From: Nitrososphaera sp. UBA217
GTDB taxonomy: Archaea > Thermoproteota > Nitrososphaeria > Nitrososphaerales > Nitrososphaeraceae
Reading direction: 5' to 3'
Assembly: GCA_002501845.1 (NCBI GenBank)
Contig: DAOL01000036.1
Location: 30,822 to 52,561, forward strand
DNA length: 21,740 bases
How positions within the stretch are numbered: the stretch's first letter is position 1; each line of letters starts with the position of its first letter. Shown here piece after piece: positions 13,631-21,508 of the stretch. The translations under genes and the position numbers were made by a program. The notes under the pieces are model-generated. The model did not search any database. It worked only from the letters and a program-made list of their open reading frames with translations, and was not told where the DNA came from.

Positions 13631-15277
13631 TCAGAATTCTCCCCCAAGCGTCAAATATTGTGAATAAATCTTTTCTATATTTCCCTTCCCCCTGAGAGCC
13701 ACCAATGCCGCTCCTGTGGCCGCAATAGCGTTAGTGGGTAAGACCACTGCGCCGACTGATTGTAACTTGCTTATGCTGCTTTCATATCCCTGTGTGTCAC
13801 CAGTGGCTCCGCATACGTGGGATATCACTGAAAGATATCTGCCGCCTCTTTCCGCCAAATCTTTTGCTTCTCTTATCTCTCGAAGAGCTGCTCCAACTGG
13901 ATCAGGGTGCGAGCCATAGCCAAGGACAAAGTCCATCAAAAGAACTGCAACTTCAGGGTCTTTTGCTTCCTCAATAATTCGAAGTTTTCTTATTGTTGGA
14001 TCAATCATTGGATGGGCCCTGCCTTGTGTAAATTCTTCTTCGCCAAGATCCACCACTGAATTTGCTTCGCTTGTAAGAGAGCTGGCCATCTCCTTTACGT
14101 TAAGGATCGGGGCGTTTGAATAAATCAAACCTGGCAATATTTCGCTCAAGATCACTTGAGCTTCGTAAGTAAAGGTCCCGCCTGTGTAAAGTGCTCTGAT
14201 GTATTTCTGGCCATCGCTCAACTTGGTCCATTCTTTTTCCATTGCACGCATTAGATCTTCTTGTGAGACGCTCGTCTTTGCTGTTGCCTTCAAAAATTGG
14301 TCGTTTCCTGCTTGCTTTGCAAATGCCAGGACTGCAGATGCAAGGCTACCCACCTGAATAATTCTTCCTCCAGTCCGGTTATCCTGCATTTGTCGGCCGC
14401 CGATAAATGCCAATACGTACTTTTTCTTGCCTTGTTGCGATATATGCTTGATAATCTTTTCTTGAATTGAAGGGGACGGAGGCTTTGAAACGATCCCAAT
14501 AACTGAGATATCGGGGTCTTTCTCAAGCAACTTAATACACTCTAACATCATTAGGCCGCCTATCTTCTCCTTTGTGTCACTTCCTCCCACACCCAAACCA
14601 TGCTTTACACCGATTCCGCATTGGTCAAGCAAAGTAATAACTTCTTGAAGCCCGGTTCCTGCGGCCGCAACTATTCCTACTGGACCTTCTTTAACAGCAT
14701 TAGAAAAGCCTATGCCTTTGCCGTTAATGATTGAAGTGCCGGCACCAGGTCCGAGTATCAATACGCCATTCTTGACAGCACGCTCTTTGATTTCCAGCTC
14801 GTCTTCTATTGACACATGATCGCTGAATATCTGCTGGTGTATACCTCGATCTATTAGCTTTAGTGAAATATCTTTGACGTGCTCACCGGGAATTGATATA
14901 AGAACAAGATTTGCATCTGGCATCGCATTTAGAGCAGAGTCTAAATCAGTCAATTTAGATTTCTTCTCGTCGCCGGACGAAATTTTCTCTGGTGATTCGA
15001 GCATTTCGTTAGCCTTTTGGATAGCTAGATTCAATGAATCTTGGTCCTGGGCCCTGACAGCTATAATAATGTCAGTTTCTTTTGCCTCCTCAATTAGGGT
15101 AGGCGGGAATCCAAGACGAATAAGTATTCCCTTGTTGGTAGGTGTCGCCATTATTACTGAAGCTTCTGTTATTCCCCTTGAAATGCGCCTAACCTTATCA
15201 GAAATCTTCATTAGCTGCAAAGAGTCGCGATAGAAATTCGGCTTTATTATGGCATGAAACAGATCTGGTTGTGTCAA
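13631..15277 (-). CDS. allF: FdrA-family protein, AllF-type subunit of a carbamoyltransferase
   Basis: The 548-aa protein is related to succinyl-CoA synthetase subunits. The N-terminus KPNFYRDSLQLMKISDKV and ITEASVIMATPTNKGIL are typical of FdrA. It then has a CoA-ligase-like core with LILGPGAGTSIINGKGIGF, VGIVAAAGTGLQEV and KHGLGVGGSD, followed by FTYEAQVIL, HPMIDPTIR, VLLMDFVLGYGSHPDP and a VISHVCGATGDTQGYE segment. The E. coli length (about 555) is similar. FdrA (AllF) is reported to build oxamate carbamoyltransferase with the DUF1116 and DUF2877 proteins. The start is a TTG at 15277, 9 nt below the predicted transcript start. It heads an operon with the 56-aa gene (1-nt gap) and the DUF2877 gene. 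No copy of the 13-bp element is clear upstream. Confidence 0.87.
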   Translation of the reverse strand: MTQPDLFHAIIKPNFYRDSLQLMKISDKVRRISRGITEASVIMATPTNKGILIRLGFPPTLIEEAKETDIIIAVRAQDQDSLNLAIQKANEMLESPEKISSGDEKKSKLTDLDSALNAMPDANLVLISIPGEHVKDISLKLIDRGIHQQIFSDHVSIEDELEIKERAVKNGVLILGPGAGTSIINGKGIGFSNAVKEGPVGIVAAAGTGLQEVITLLDQCGIGVKHGLGVGGSDTKEKIGGLMMLECIKLLEKDPDISVIGIVSKPPSPSIQEKIIKHISQQGKKKYVLAFIGGRQMQDNRTGGRIIQVGSLASAVLAFAKQAGNDQFLKATAKTSVSQEDLMRAMEKEWTKLSDGQKYIRALYTGGTFTYEAQVILSEILPGLIYSNAPILNVKEMASSLTSEANSVVDLGEEEFTQGRAHPMIDPTIRKLRIIEEAKDPEVAVLLMDFVLGYGSHPDPVGAALREIREAKDLAERGGRYLSVISHVCGATGDTQGYESSISKLQSVGAVVLPTNAIAATGAALVALRGKGNIEKIYSQYLTLGGEF

Positions 15278-15308
15278 CTCTTCACAGAAATGGCGAACCC
15301 TCGGTTGG

Positions 15309-15317
15309 TATTTAAAG
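15309..15317 (-). promoter_or_regulatory. TATA box of the fdrA operon
   Basis: CTTTAAATA on the minus strand is close to the archaeal TATA consensus. The start of transcription is expected near 15286, leaving a 9-nt leader before the TTG at 15277. Confidence 0.55.
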
Positions 15318-15508
15318 TTAGGCTGATCATTGCTTTAGTTATCGCATAATTGTTTTTTTTGCAACGCAAGGATGAGGCCGCGATCCCAAAACTGCAAAAT
15401 ATCCTAATAATGGGCCTCAATCTGTGGAATTTATGGAAAACACGAAATGTTTGCTCAGACTCATTTATTCCAACAATCAGAGGCCGAACAGTATCTATCT
15501 TTTCAAAC

Positions 15509-15557
15509 TTTATGATATATGACAAAAATCTCATGATTGAATACCAAAGTATAATAT
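15509..15557 (+). promoter_or_regulatory. Promoter of the BMP transporter operon with 13-bp regulon element
   Basis: TTTATGATATATG (15509-15521) is followed after 27 nt by a TATA box (GTATAATAT, 15549-15557). Transcription should begin near 15579, which is 129 nt (43 codons) upstream of the ATG of the ATPase. A second TATA-like AGTATAAAG lies at 15655-15663. Between the fdrA TATA box and this element (15318-15508) I see no other gene or signal. Confidence 0.65.
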
Positions 15558-15707
15558 CGAGTTATAGGACAATGTTCTATTGCGTTTTTAAAACGAAAGT
15601 TTGATCGGGACAACAAGGGAACAAGCCTTCCTGACGATATCAACGGCAACGATCAGTATAAAGCAAAAAAGCTATCTTCAGTTGGTCCCGGCGATCCCGT
15701 TCTAAAG

Positions 15708-17216
15708 ATGAAGGGAATCACCATAAAGTTTGGCGATGTTGTGGCGAACAACAATGTAGATTTCGACCTGCTAAAGGGAGAGGTACATGGTCTCCTTGGT
15801 GAAAACGGAGCAGGCAAGACAACTCTGATGAGCATACTTTATGGCCTGTATCAGCCGAACGCCGGAGAGATCATTGTGAAGGGAGAGAAGACGACTATCA
15901 AATCGCCAAACGATGCAATGGAACTTGGGATAGCAATGGTTCACCAACACTTTCTGCTTACTCCACCTCATTCAGTCACAGAAAATATCATTGTTGGCCT
16001 AAAATCCAGGGGGCTATTTCTGGACCTCGCCAGCGCTGAAAAGAAGATCTTGTACTTGGCTGAAAAGTACGGACTGAAGATCGATCCAAAGGCAACTATT
16101 GCCGATTTAGCAGTTGGAGAGCAACAGCGAGTGGAGATAATAAAGGCGCTATACAGGGATATTGATATCCTCATCCTGGACGAGCCTACATCCATGTTGA
16201 CCCCACAGGAGGAAAAAGCGCTATTTGCTACTTTACAGTCGATGGTAAAGCAGGGCCTTTCTATAATATTCATTACACACAAGCTCCACGAAGTAATGGA
16301 AGCAAGCAATAGAGTGACAGTCCTTCGCGGTGGCAAGGTCGTGGGGACAGTCAAAACATCGGATTCTAGTGAATCAGAGTTGGCAAAGATGATGGTTGGT
16401 CGATCTATCATTGAAAGTGTTGAACCGAAAGCATCTGCAAAAAACCCTGCAATTCTCCAGCTGAAAAACGTGTCAGCACTCAACAATGCAAAAGTTAAAT
16501 TCCTTAAGGATCTTTCGCTCGAACTGAGAAAGGGGGAAATCCTTGGAATAGCCGGGGTCGATGGAAACGGCCAAGCAGAGCTTGCTGAGGTAATTGCGGG
16601 GCTGAGAAAGGTCCAGAGCGGCGAAATAATAATGGACAATACTGCAATAACCAACGCTGCCCCGAGAAAAATTAGAGAATGGGGGTTGGCCTATGTGCCA
16701 CAAGACAGGCTCAATACTGGACTGATCTTAGATTATTCGATAGCTGAAAATCTGATACTTGATCGGTGGTACAAGGATGAATACTCTGGCAAGATATTTT
16801 TGAAACAAGAAAAGATGAAGGAATTTGCAGAAAAGGTCGTGACTGATTTTGAAGTAAAAACCCCTGGTATCAATGTCCCGGTTAACTCGTTGTCCGGCGG
16901 AAATTTGCAAAAAGTTTTGATGGCTAGGGAACTAGCAAGAAACCCCAAAGTCCTAGTTGTCCACAATCCAACGAGGGGTCTTGACATCGGTGCGACAGAA
17001 TACATCCACAAACAACTCGTAAAGCAGCGCGACAACGGAGTCGGCGTCCTAATGATCTCACTTGACCTGGATGAAATTTTAACTGTTTGCGACCGGCTTG
17101 CAGTCATTTACGAGGGCAAGATTGTGTCAGTGATGGACAGGAGAGACGCAAACGTTGACGACATCGGCCTCATGATGGGGGGCAAAGTTGCAGTTGCGTC
17201 GGAGGGGAAAAAGTGA
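15708..17216 (+). CDS. ABC transporter ATPase of a BMP/nucleoside-type importer (two ABC domains)
   Basis: Energises import together with the two permeases downstream. The 502-aa protein has two ABC domains. In the first, Walker A GENGAGKT (31-38), Q-loop MVHQHF, signature AVGEQQ (135-140), Walker B DILILDEPTS (153-162) and H191 are intact. The second has a degenerate Walker A (GVDGNGQAE, 283-291, no Lys), signature LSGGNLQK (395-402) and VVHNPTRGLD instead of a normal Walker B. This asymmetry is usual in the sugar/BMP-type double ATPases. The start is uncertain: the reading frame is open for 43 more codons to the predicted transcript start, including an in-frame GDPVLK just before MKGITIKFG, which resembles the usual N-terminus of the family. 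The stop overlaps the next gene by GTGA. Confidence 0.9.
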   Translation: MKGITIKFGDVVANNNVDFDLLKGEVHGLLGENGAGKTTLMSILYGLYQPNAGEIIVKGEKTTIKSPNDAMELGIAMVHQHFLLTPPHSVTENIIVGLKSRGLFLDLASAEKKILYLAEKYGLKIDPKATIADLAVGEQQRVEIIKALYRDIDILILDEPTSMLTPQEEKALFATLQSMVKQGLSIIFITHKLHEVMEASNRVTVLRGGKVVGTVKTSDSSESELAKMMVGRSIIESVEPKASAKNPAILQLKNVSALNNAKVKFLKDLSLELRKGEILGIAGVDGNGQAELAEVIAGLRKVQSGEIIMDNTAITNAAPRKIREWGLAYVPQDRLNTGLILDYSIAENLILDRWYKDEYSGKIFLKQEKMKEFAEKVVTDFEVKTPGINVPVNSLSGGNLQKVLMARELARNPKVLVVHNPTRGLDIGATEYIHKQLVKQRDNGVGVLMISLDLDEILTVCDRLAVIYEGKIVSVMDRRDANVDDIGLMMGGKVAVASEGKK

Positions 17217-18280
17217 GCGTGCTTGATGTAGTCACTCAGACCCGTAACAAGCTTAGAGATGTAAAGTTTTTTGTACCCTTCGCATCTGCGAGTCTCGCTT
17301 TCGTAGTAGGGGCCATTATCCTCGGTGCAACAGGCGTGGATGTAGGCAAAGCCTATACTATCATGTTCGAAGGAGCTTTTGGATCCGCGTTTGGATTCGG
17401 AGACGTATTGCTGAAGACTACTTCGCTTCTGCTGACAGGGCTTGCTGTTTCAGTTGCATTTAGGTGTAAGCAATGGAACATTGGGGCAGAAGGCCAACTC
17501 TACATGGGCGCATTAGGCGGGACACTCGTGGGCATATCTGTAGTAGGCCTGATTCCAGGTCTTGCAATTTTTCTTGGAATAATTCTAAGTTTTATTTTTG
17601 GAGCAGTTTTTGCTCTCGTTCCGGCCGTGCTTAAAGTAAAGTTTGGAGTGAACGAGGTTATTTCAACTGTGCTTCTAAACTTCGTTGCATTTCTTTTCAT
17701 ATCATTTCTATTACATGGACCCATCAAAGCACCTGGGTTTAATCCATATTCTCCGGAGATCGGCAACGCATCACAAATGCCAATAATATTTCCAGGAACG
17801 CGGCTTCATGCAGGTATTATCGTAGCAGCTTTGGCAACGGTAGGAGTTTATTATTTATGGAAAACCAAGATCGGCTTTGAAATCAAAAGCGTTGGAGCAA
17901 ACATCAAAGCAGCGCGCTATGCTGGAATGAACATTACAAAGAGCGTCCTTGTCACTCTGGCAATAAGTGGCGGGCTAGCAGGAATTGCGGGAGGCATGCT
18001 CGTTTCTGGAGTCCAGCACGTTCTAATAGAAGGAATATCACCTGGATACGGATTTATCGCAGTTATTATTGCACTCCTTGGCAGGCAGCATCCAATAGGT
18101 GTAGCAATAGTAGCATTCTTCTTTTCGGTTCTTATGACAGGTTCTGAAACCATGTATAGAAGCCTTGGCGTGCCAAGTGCATTTTCCATGACCCTTCAAG
18201 CGCTGGTCCTTGTATTTGTGCTGGTCGGGCAATTATTCGTAGTCTGGCTAGGCAAAAGAAAGGTCGGAGGTGCACGATGA
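17213..18280 (+). CDS. BMP/nucleoside-type ABC transporter permease 1
   Basis: Membrane-spanning half of the importer, 355 aa, with about eight to ten hydrophobic helices. It belongs to the BPD_transp_2 family (YufP-like): the FRCKQWNIGAEGQLYMGALGG motif (about 83-103), LKVKFGVNEVISTVLLNF, and KIGFEIKSVGANIKAARYAGMN with the following TKSVLVTLAISGGLAG, the EAA-like loop that docks on the ATPase. The start is a GTG overlapping the ATPase stop by 4 nt, and its own stop overlaps the start of permease 2 by ATGA, so the three are co-translated. Confidence 0.9.
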   Translation: MSVLDVVTQTRNKLRDVKFFVPFASASLAFVVGAIILGATGVDVGKAYTIMFEGAFGSAFGFGDVLLKTTSLLLTGLAVSVAFRCKQWNIGAEGQLYMGALGGTLVGISVVGLIPGLAIFLGIILSFIFGAVFALVPAVLKVKFGVNEVISTVLLNFVAFLFISFLLHGPIKAPGFNPYSPEIGNASQMPIIFPGTRLHAGIIVAALATVGVYYLWKTKIGFEIKSVGANIKAARYAGMNITKSVLVTLAISGGLAGIAGGMLVSGVQHVLIEGISPGYGFIAVIIALLGRQHPIGVAIVAFFFSVLMTGSETMYRSLGVPSAFSMTLQALVLVFVLVGQLFVVWLGKRKVGGAR

Positions 18281-19221
18281 AGTTGGCTGGTGAAACCGAA
18301 GCCGTTATCATTGGCATAATTGCATCAGGCATTCGTTTGGCCACGCCTGTGCTTTTTGCTGGATTGGGGGAGAAAATCGCAGAGCGTTCAGGCATTCTAA
18401 ACTTAGGAATTGAGGGTATGATGCTAATGGGAGCATTTGGCGGCTTTATAGGGACATATTTTACCGGAAACTATGTCATTGGAATTTTGCTTGCAATGGC
18501 ATCGGCAGGAATACTGGCGGTCCTAAAGGGATTCTTGAGCATTACCATAAGGACCAATCAACTGGCTGCGGGTCTGGCGATATGGTTGCTGGGGACGGGG
18601 CTCGCTGCGCTTCTCTACAGGTTGACCTTTGGCGTTCGAACAGCGGCACCAAGTGTGGAGCTCATGCCTAAGATTGACATTCCGGGCCTTTCGAACCTTC
18701 CGGGTATTGGACCAATCCTGTTTAATCATGATCCGCTAGTCTACATTGGCTTCTTGCTGGTGCCTCTAACCTACATTTTCATATTCAAGACCAACCTTGG
18801 TCTCAAAATAAGGACGGTTGGTGAAAATCCAAAACAAGCGGATGCTCTTGGTGTTAATGTATACAAGATACGCTACCTTGCTGTCATAGTTGGAGGAGCG
18901 TTGGCAGGGATTGGAGGCGCGTACTATTCGCTTGTTCAAACGGGATATTTCCTCGAAAATATTACTGGAGGAGCTGGATGGATTGCTCTGGCTCTTGTAA
19001 TTTTTGGCAGATGGAAGTCTCAGTGGATATTGGTTGGAGCGCTTATCTTTGGCATGGTCGACGCATTTCAGCTTGGTCTTCAGGCGCTAGGTACAACCTT
19101 GCCCTACCAGTTCCTCCTCATGCTTCCGTATTTGATTCCAATTGCAGTCCTTGTGGGGTTGTACAAGAGGACTGGGGCGCCGGCCGCCCTTGCCACACCT
19201 TATGTCAGAGGGGAGAGATAG
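18277..19221 (+). CDS. BMP/nucleoside-type ABC transporter permease 2
   Basis: Second membrane subunit, 314 aa, YufQ-like. It shows FAGLGEKIAERSGILNLGIEGMMLMGA (about 27-53), TNQLAAGLAIWLLGTGLAA, and NLGLKIRTVGENPKQADALGVN with the next helix, again the ATPase-docking loop. About eight helices. It is paired with permease 1 as a heterodimer, the usual arrangement for BMP-dependent importers. Transcription probably ends or weakens after it, since the binding protein has its own promoter 90 nt downstream. Confidence 0.9.
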   Translation: MKLAGETEAVIIGIIASGIRLATPVLFAGLGEKIAERSGILNLGIEGMMLMGAFGGFIGTYFTGNYVIGILLAMASAGILAVLKGFLSITIRTNQLAAGLAIWLLGTGLAALLYRLTFGVRTAAPSVELMPKIDIPGLSNLPGIGPILFNHDPLVYIGFLLVPLTYIFIFKTNLGLKIRTVGENPKQADALGVNVYKIRYLAVIVGGALAGIGGAYYSLVQTGYFLENITGGAGWIALALVIFGRWKSQWILVGALIFGMVDAFQLGLQALGTTLPYQFLLMLPYLIPIAVLVGLYKRTGAPAALATPYVRGER

Positions 19222-19310
19222 CAGTTTCCAAACATGAAATCATGTGGCATGCAAGTTGAATTCGAAAATCCAGCCTGTTTCGCATAAATAATGTGATTCT
19301 CTACCTATAA

Positions 19311-19359
19311 TTTATGATATATAATAATTAACAGGGAGAATGCTACAAAACTATATTAC
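19311..19359 (+). promoter_or_regulatory. Promoter of the binding protein with 13-bp regulon element
   Basis: TTTATGATATATA (19311-19323, one mismatch at the last base) is 27 nt upstream of CTATATTAC (19351-19359). The TATA centre is 26 nt from the ATG at 19381, pointing to a leaderless mRNA. A separate strong promoter would give binding protein in excess over the membrane subunits, as is typical. Confidence 0.6.
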
Positions 19360-19380
19360 AATCCCGTCTGGATGCCATCT

Positions 19381-20823
19381 ATGAAGTCATATCTCAAGAA
19401 AGCTTCAGTGGTTGCAGTTATTGCAGCACTAGTGCTAGTATCTTCGATGGCAATAGTCGCGCCGCTTCAGATTGCGAATGCTCAGGGTGGAAAACAGCTT
19501 AAGATAGCCCTGGTAACCGACGCACTTTTTAGTGATGGCGGATGGGGGGCTGCCGCACATGATGCGGCCAAGCTATTAGAGACAAAGTATGGTTACCAAG
19601 TTGCCTATGCTGAGAGCATAGCTATTCCGGACATAGAGGCTACCTTAAGGCAATATGCACAGGACGGCTATGATCTTATAATAGCTCATGGATTTCAGTG
19701 GGGAGATCCTGCGGTCAAGGTAGGCAAGGATTATCCAAATACAAAGATTGTAGTCTTTACAGGTCTTGTCAGTTCAAATAATGTGGCATCGATCTTTCCA
19801 ATGCAACAAGAAGGCACGTTTTTGCTAGGAGCCCTCGGTGCAATGATGACCAAAACGGGAACATTGGCATATGTAGGTGGCGATCAATATCCAAACATTA
19901 TCAATATTTTCGAAGGCTACAAGCAGGGTGCAAAGCTCGTTAAACCGGACATCAAAGTTATTGGAACCTATCTAGGAGACTTTGACAACCCTGCAAAGGG
20001 CAAAGAAGCCGGATTGGCACAGATCAACAACGGGGCCGACTTTTTGTTTCACGTGGCAGATACTTCAGGCCATGGTGTAATTCAGGCGGCCAAGGAAAAG
20101 AAGGTTTATGCATTTGGTGCTGTTTTGGACCAAAGCGCGTTAGCGCCTGACACTGTGCTTACCTCATTCGTTCTTGACATGGATAAGGCATTTGACCAGG
20201 CTCTACAGATGGTTGTACAAAACAAGTTTGAAGGCAAAATATTCAAACCAGGCATTGAAGTCGGCAAAGGAGCTTCAGGCGATGGCATTGTATATTTGGC
20301 ACCCTTCAATCAACTGGACAGCAAAGTACCTGCAGATGTAAAAGCAAAACTCCAAGAACTTACACAGGCTGTAATTGATAAGAAAATACTGGTTCCTGAG
20401 AGAATAAAGACGACCAGCGATATCTCGGCGACTGCAAAGCTGGGCGACCAGACATACACGATCACAGGCATATCCAGCGGAGGGAAAATCAATTCGGCAA
20501 CGATCAATTCAGGCAAATCTATTAAATTTGAATTCGACAAGGCCGGTGACATAGAGCTGACGCTGCCAAAGAGCGTGATAGACGGGATAACTGTCGTAAA
20601 GGCCGGAGATAAAACCGTAGAGTTTCAAGAAATAAGTAGTTCAGACTCGGCAAGCACTATCAAATTCGTATTACCCGAGGGAAGCAGTTCAGTTGAAATC
20701 TCTGGAACCACAGTTGTACCAGAGTTTGGTACGTTAGTTGCTATTGTACTTGCTGCACTGCTTGTAGGGGTAATAGGAATTGTTCGCTTCAAGGGGGCTT
20801 TGCTAAACCTAGGAAGGCCCTAG
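19381..20823 (+). CDS. BMP-family substrate-binding protein with PEFG-CTERM-like membrane anchor
   Basis: Extracellular receptor of the importer, 480 aa from the ATG at 19381 (483 from the ATG at 19372). Domains: signal peptide to about residue 35 (LPLQ-like APLQIANAQ end); BMP domain about 40-343 with LVTDALFSDGGWGA, IIAHGFQWGDPA, FPMQQEGTFLLGAL, YVGGDQ and HVADTSG; a ~100-residue beta-rich spacer with DQTYTITG and FEFDKAGDIELTLP; then VVPEFGTLVAIVLAALLVGV plus Arg/Lys (447 onward), a PEFG-CTERM-like tail recognised by archaeosortases in Thaumarchaeota. BMP proteins of known function mostly bind nucleosides; the ligand here is unknown. The 19381 start is preferred because the TATA box places the mRNA end there. 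Its binding domain is the close parent or sister of the one inside the carbamate kinase. Confidence 0.9.
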   Translation: MKSYLKKASVVAVIAALVLVSSMAIVAPLQIANAQGGKQLKIALVTDALFSDGGWGAAAHDAAKLLETKYGYQVAYAESIAIPDIEATLRQYAQDGYDLIIAHGFQWGDPAVKVGKDYPNTKIVVFTGLVSSNNVASIFPMQQEGTFLLGALGAMMTKTGTLAYVGGDQYPNIINIFEGYKQGAKLVKPDIKVIGTYLGDFDNPAKGKEAGLAQINNGADFLFHVADTSGHGVIQAAKEKKVYAFGAVLDQSALAPDTVLTSFVLDMDKAFDQALQMVVQNKFEGKIFKPGIEVGKGASGDGIVYLAPFNQLDSKVPADVKAKLQELTQAVIDKKILVPERIKTTSDISATAKLGDQTYTITGISSGGKINSATINSGKSIKFEFDKAGDIELTLPKSVIDGITVVKAGDKTVEFQEISSSDSASTIKFVLPEGSSSVEISGTTVVPEFGTLVAIVLAALLVGVIGIVRFKGALLNLGRP

Positions 20824-20825
20824 CC

Positions 20826-20840
20826 TTTCTTTCTTTTTTT
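20826..20840 (+). terminator. T-rich terminator of the binding-protein gene
   Basis: Immediately after the stop codon the plus strand is almost all T (three T-tracts, the last of seven), an archaeal-type intrinsic terminator without a hairpin. Confidence 0.6.
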
Positions 20841-20875
20841 ACTGTTTTCGGACCTAGAATTTTGAGAGCCGAATG

Positions 20876-21166
20876 GTTTTAAGAATGACATCACAGTAAA
20901 CACTAGCCTTTTCCCTACAATAGCACACAATCCGTTCATAGCCCTGACTTAACCTAGTTACCTCTGGTTTTTTCAGCTAGGTTCCAATATGCAGAGCCAC
21001 ATAACCCATGAAATCGGGATTAGGGTTCACCTTAATGTCGGGACCTTTATTATTTCAAGAAATGGCATTTTATGCACAATGACATCAGAGGTTTTTGAGC
21101 GCCCAAGTCACTCTACATCGCCCAAGAAAGCCGTTGCACAGTTCAAATTTGACTCGTCCCACGACA
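20876..21166 (+). repeat. Right copy of ~300-bp direct repeat flanking the catabolic block
   Basis: It matches 5233-5533 in the same orientation. Here the internal hairpin is perfect (AACCTAG, loop, CTAGGTT, about 20952-20983), whereas the left copy has one mismatch. Past 21166 a ~32-bp insertion repeats CACGACA (again at 21192-21198), and weak similarity to the left copy resumes for a few bases. No transposase or integrase is visible next to it. Confidence 0.8.
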
Positions 21167-21210
21167 AATCAAGCCCTTGTCTATACCCCCCCACGACATC
21201 AAGGGGATAA
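20989..21210 (+). CDS. Repeat-encoded short ORF, right copy (73 aa)
   Basis: Counterpart of the ORF at 5350-5535. The shared core runs from HLNVGTFIISRNGILCTMTS through FERPS to AQFKFDS; the tail after SHD differs because of the local insertion. The frame is kept through the conserved part in both copies, the only hint of coding. No family recognised. Confidence 0.25.
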   Translation: MQSHITHEIGIRVHLNVGTFIISRNGILCTMTSEVFERPSHSTSPKKAVAQFKFDSSHDKSSPCLYPPTTSRG

Positions 21211-21213
21211 TAA

Positions 21214-21508
21214 TACGGAGTACCAGCATGGGTACCGCAAATATTCGCAAAATGAGCCTTGTTTAATAAAGCCTTTTATGTTTAGAAACTCAGCTATTTG
21301 ATATTCTGCCGCAGATCACTAGTTTTCACGCAGGTATGGTAGACATTACTGACTCAGTGTTGCCTTACTGCCGTTCTTTAATATTTGACGCTACCTTGTA
21401 GTAGCGATGAAATCTGCTCAGATAAAGAGGTATGTTGCCTGCACATCCCACATGGAATTCGCCCCATGATGTCATGGACACCGATGGTGTAGTTTACAAG
21501 GACAAGGT
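21214..21508. other. Non-coding stretch before the dehydrogenase fragment
   Basis: No gene seen. A small perfect hairpin (CGCTAC, six-base loop, GTAGCG) lies at 21389-21406. The base composition turns GC-richer towards 21500. Confidence 0.35.

Noticed and set aside
13631..15277. Succinyl-CoA synthetase
   Set aside because: The fold is related, but the N-terminus and the partner genes are those of FdrA, and no beta subunit is present.
15350..15604. 84-codon plus-strand ORF between fdrA and the transporter
   Set aside because: It starts in a T-run and spans the promoter element and TATA box of the transporter operon, with no family features.
15708..17216. Second ABC domain as evidence for a pseudogene because its Walker A lacks Lys
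   Set aside because: A degenerate second site is normal in double-domain ATPases of sugar and BMP importers.
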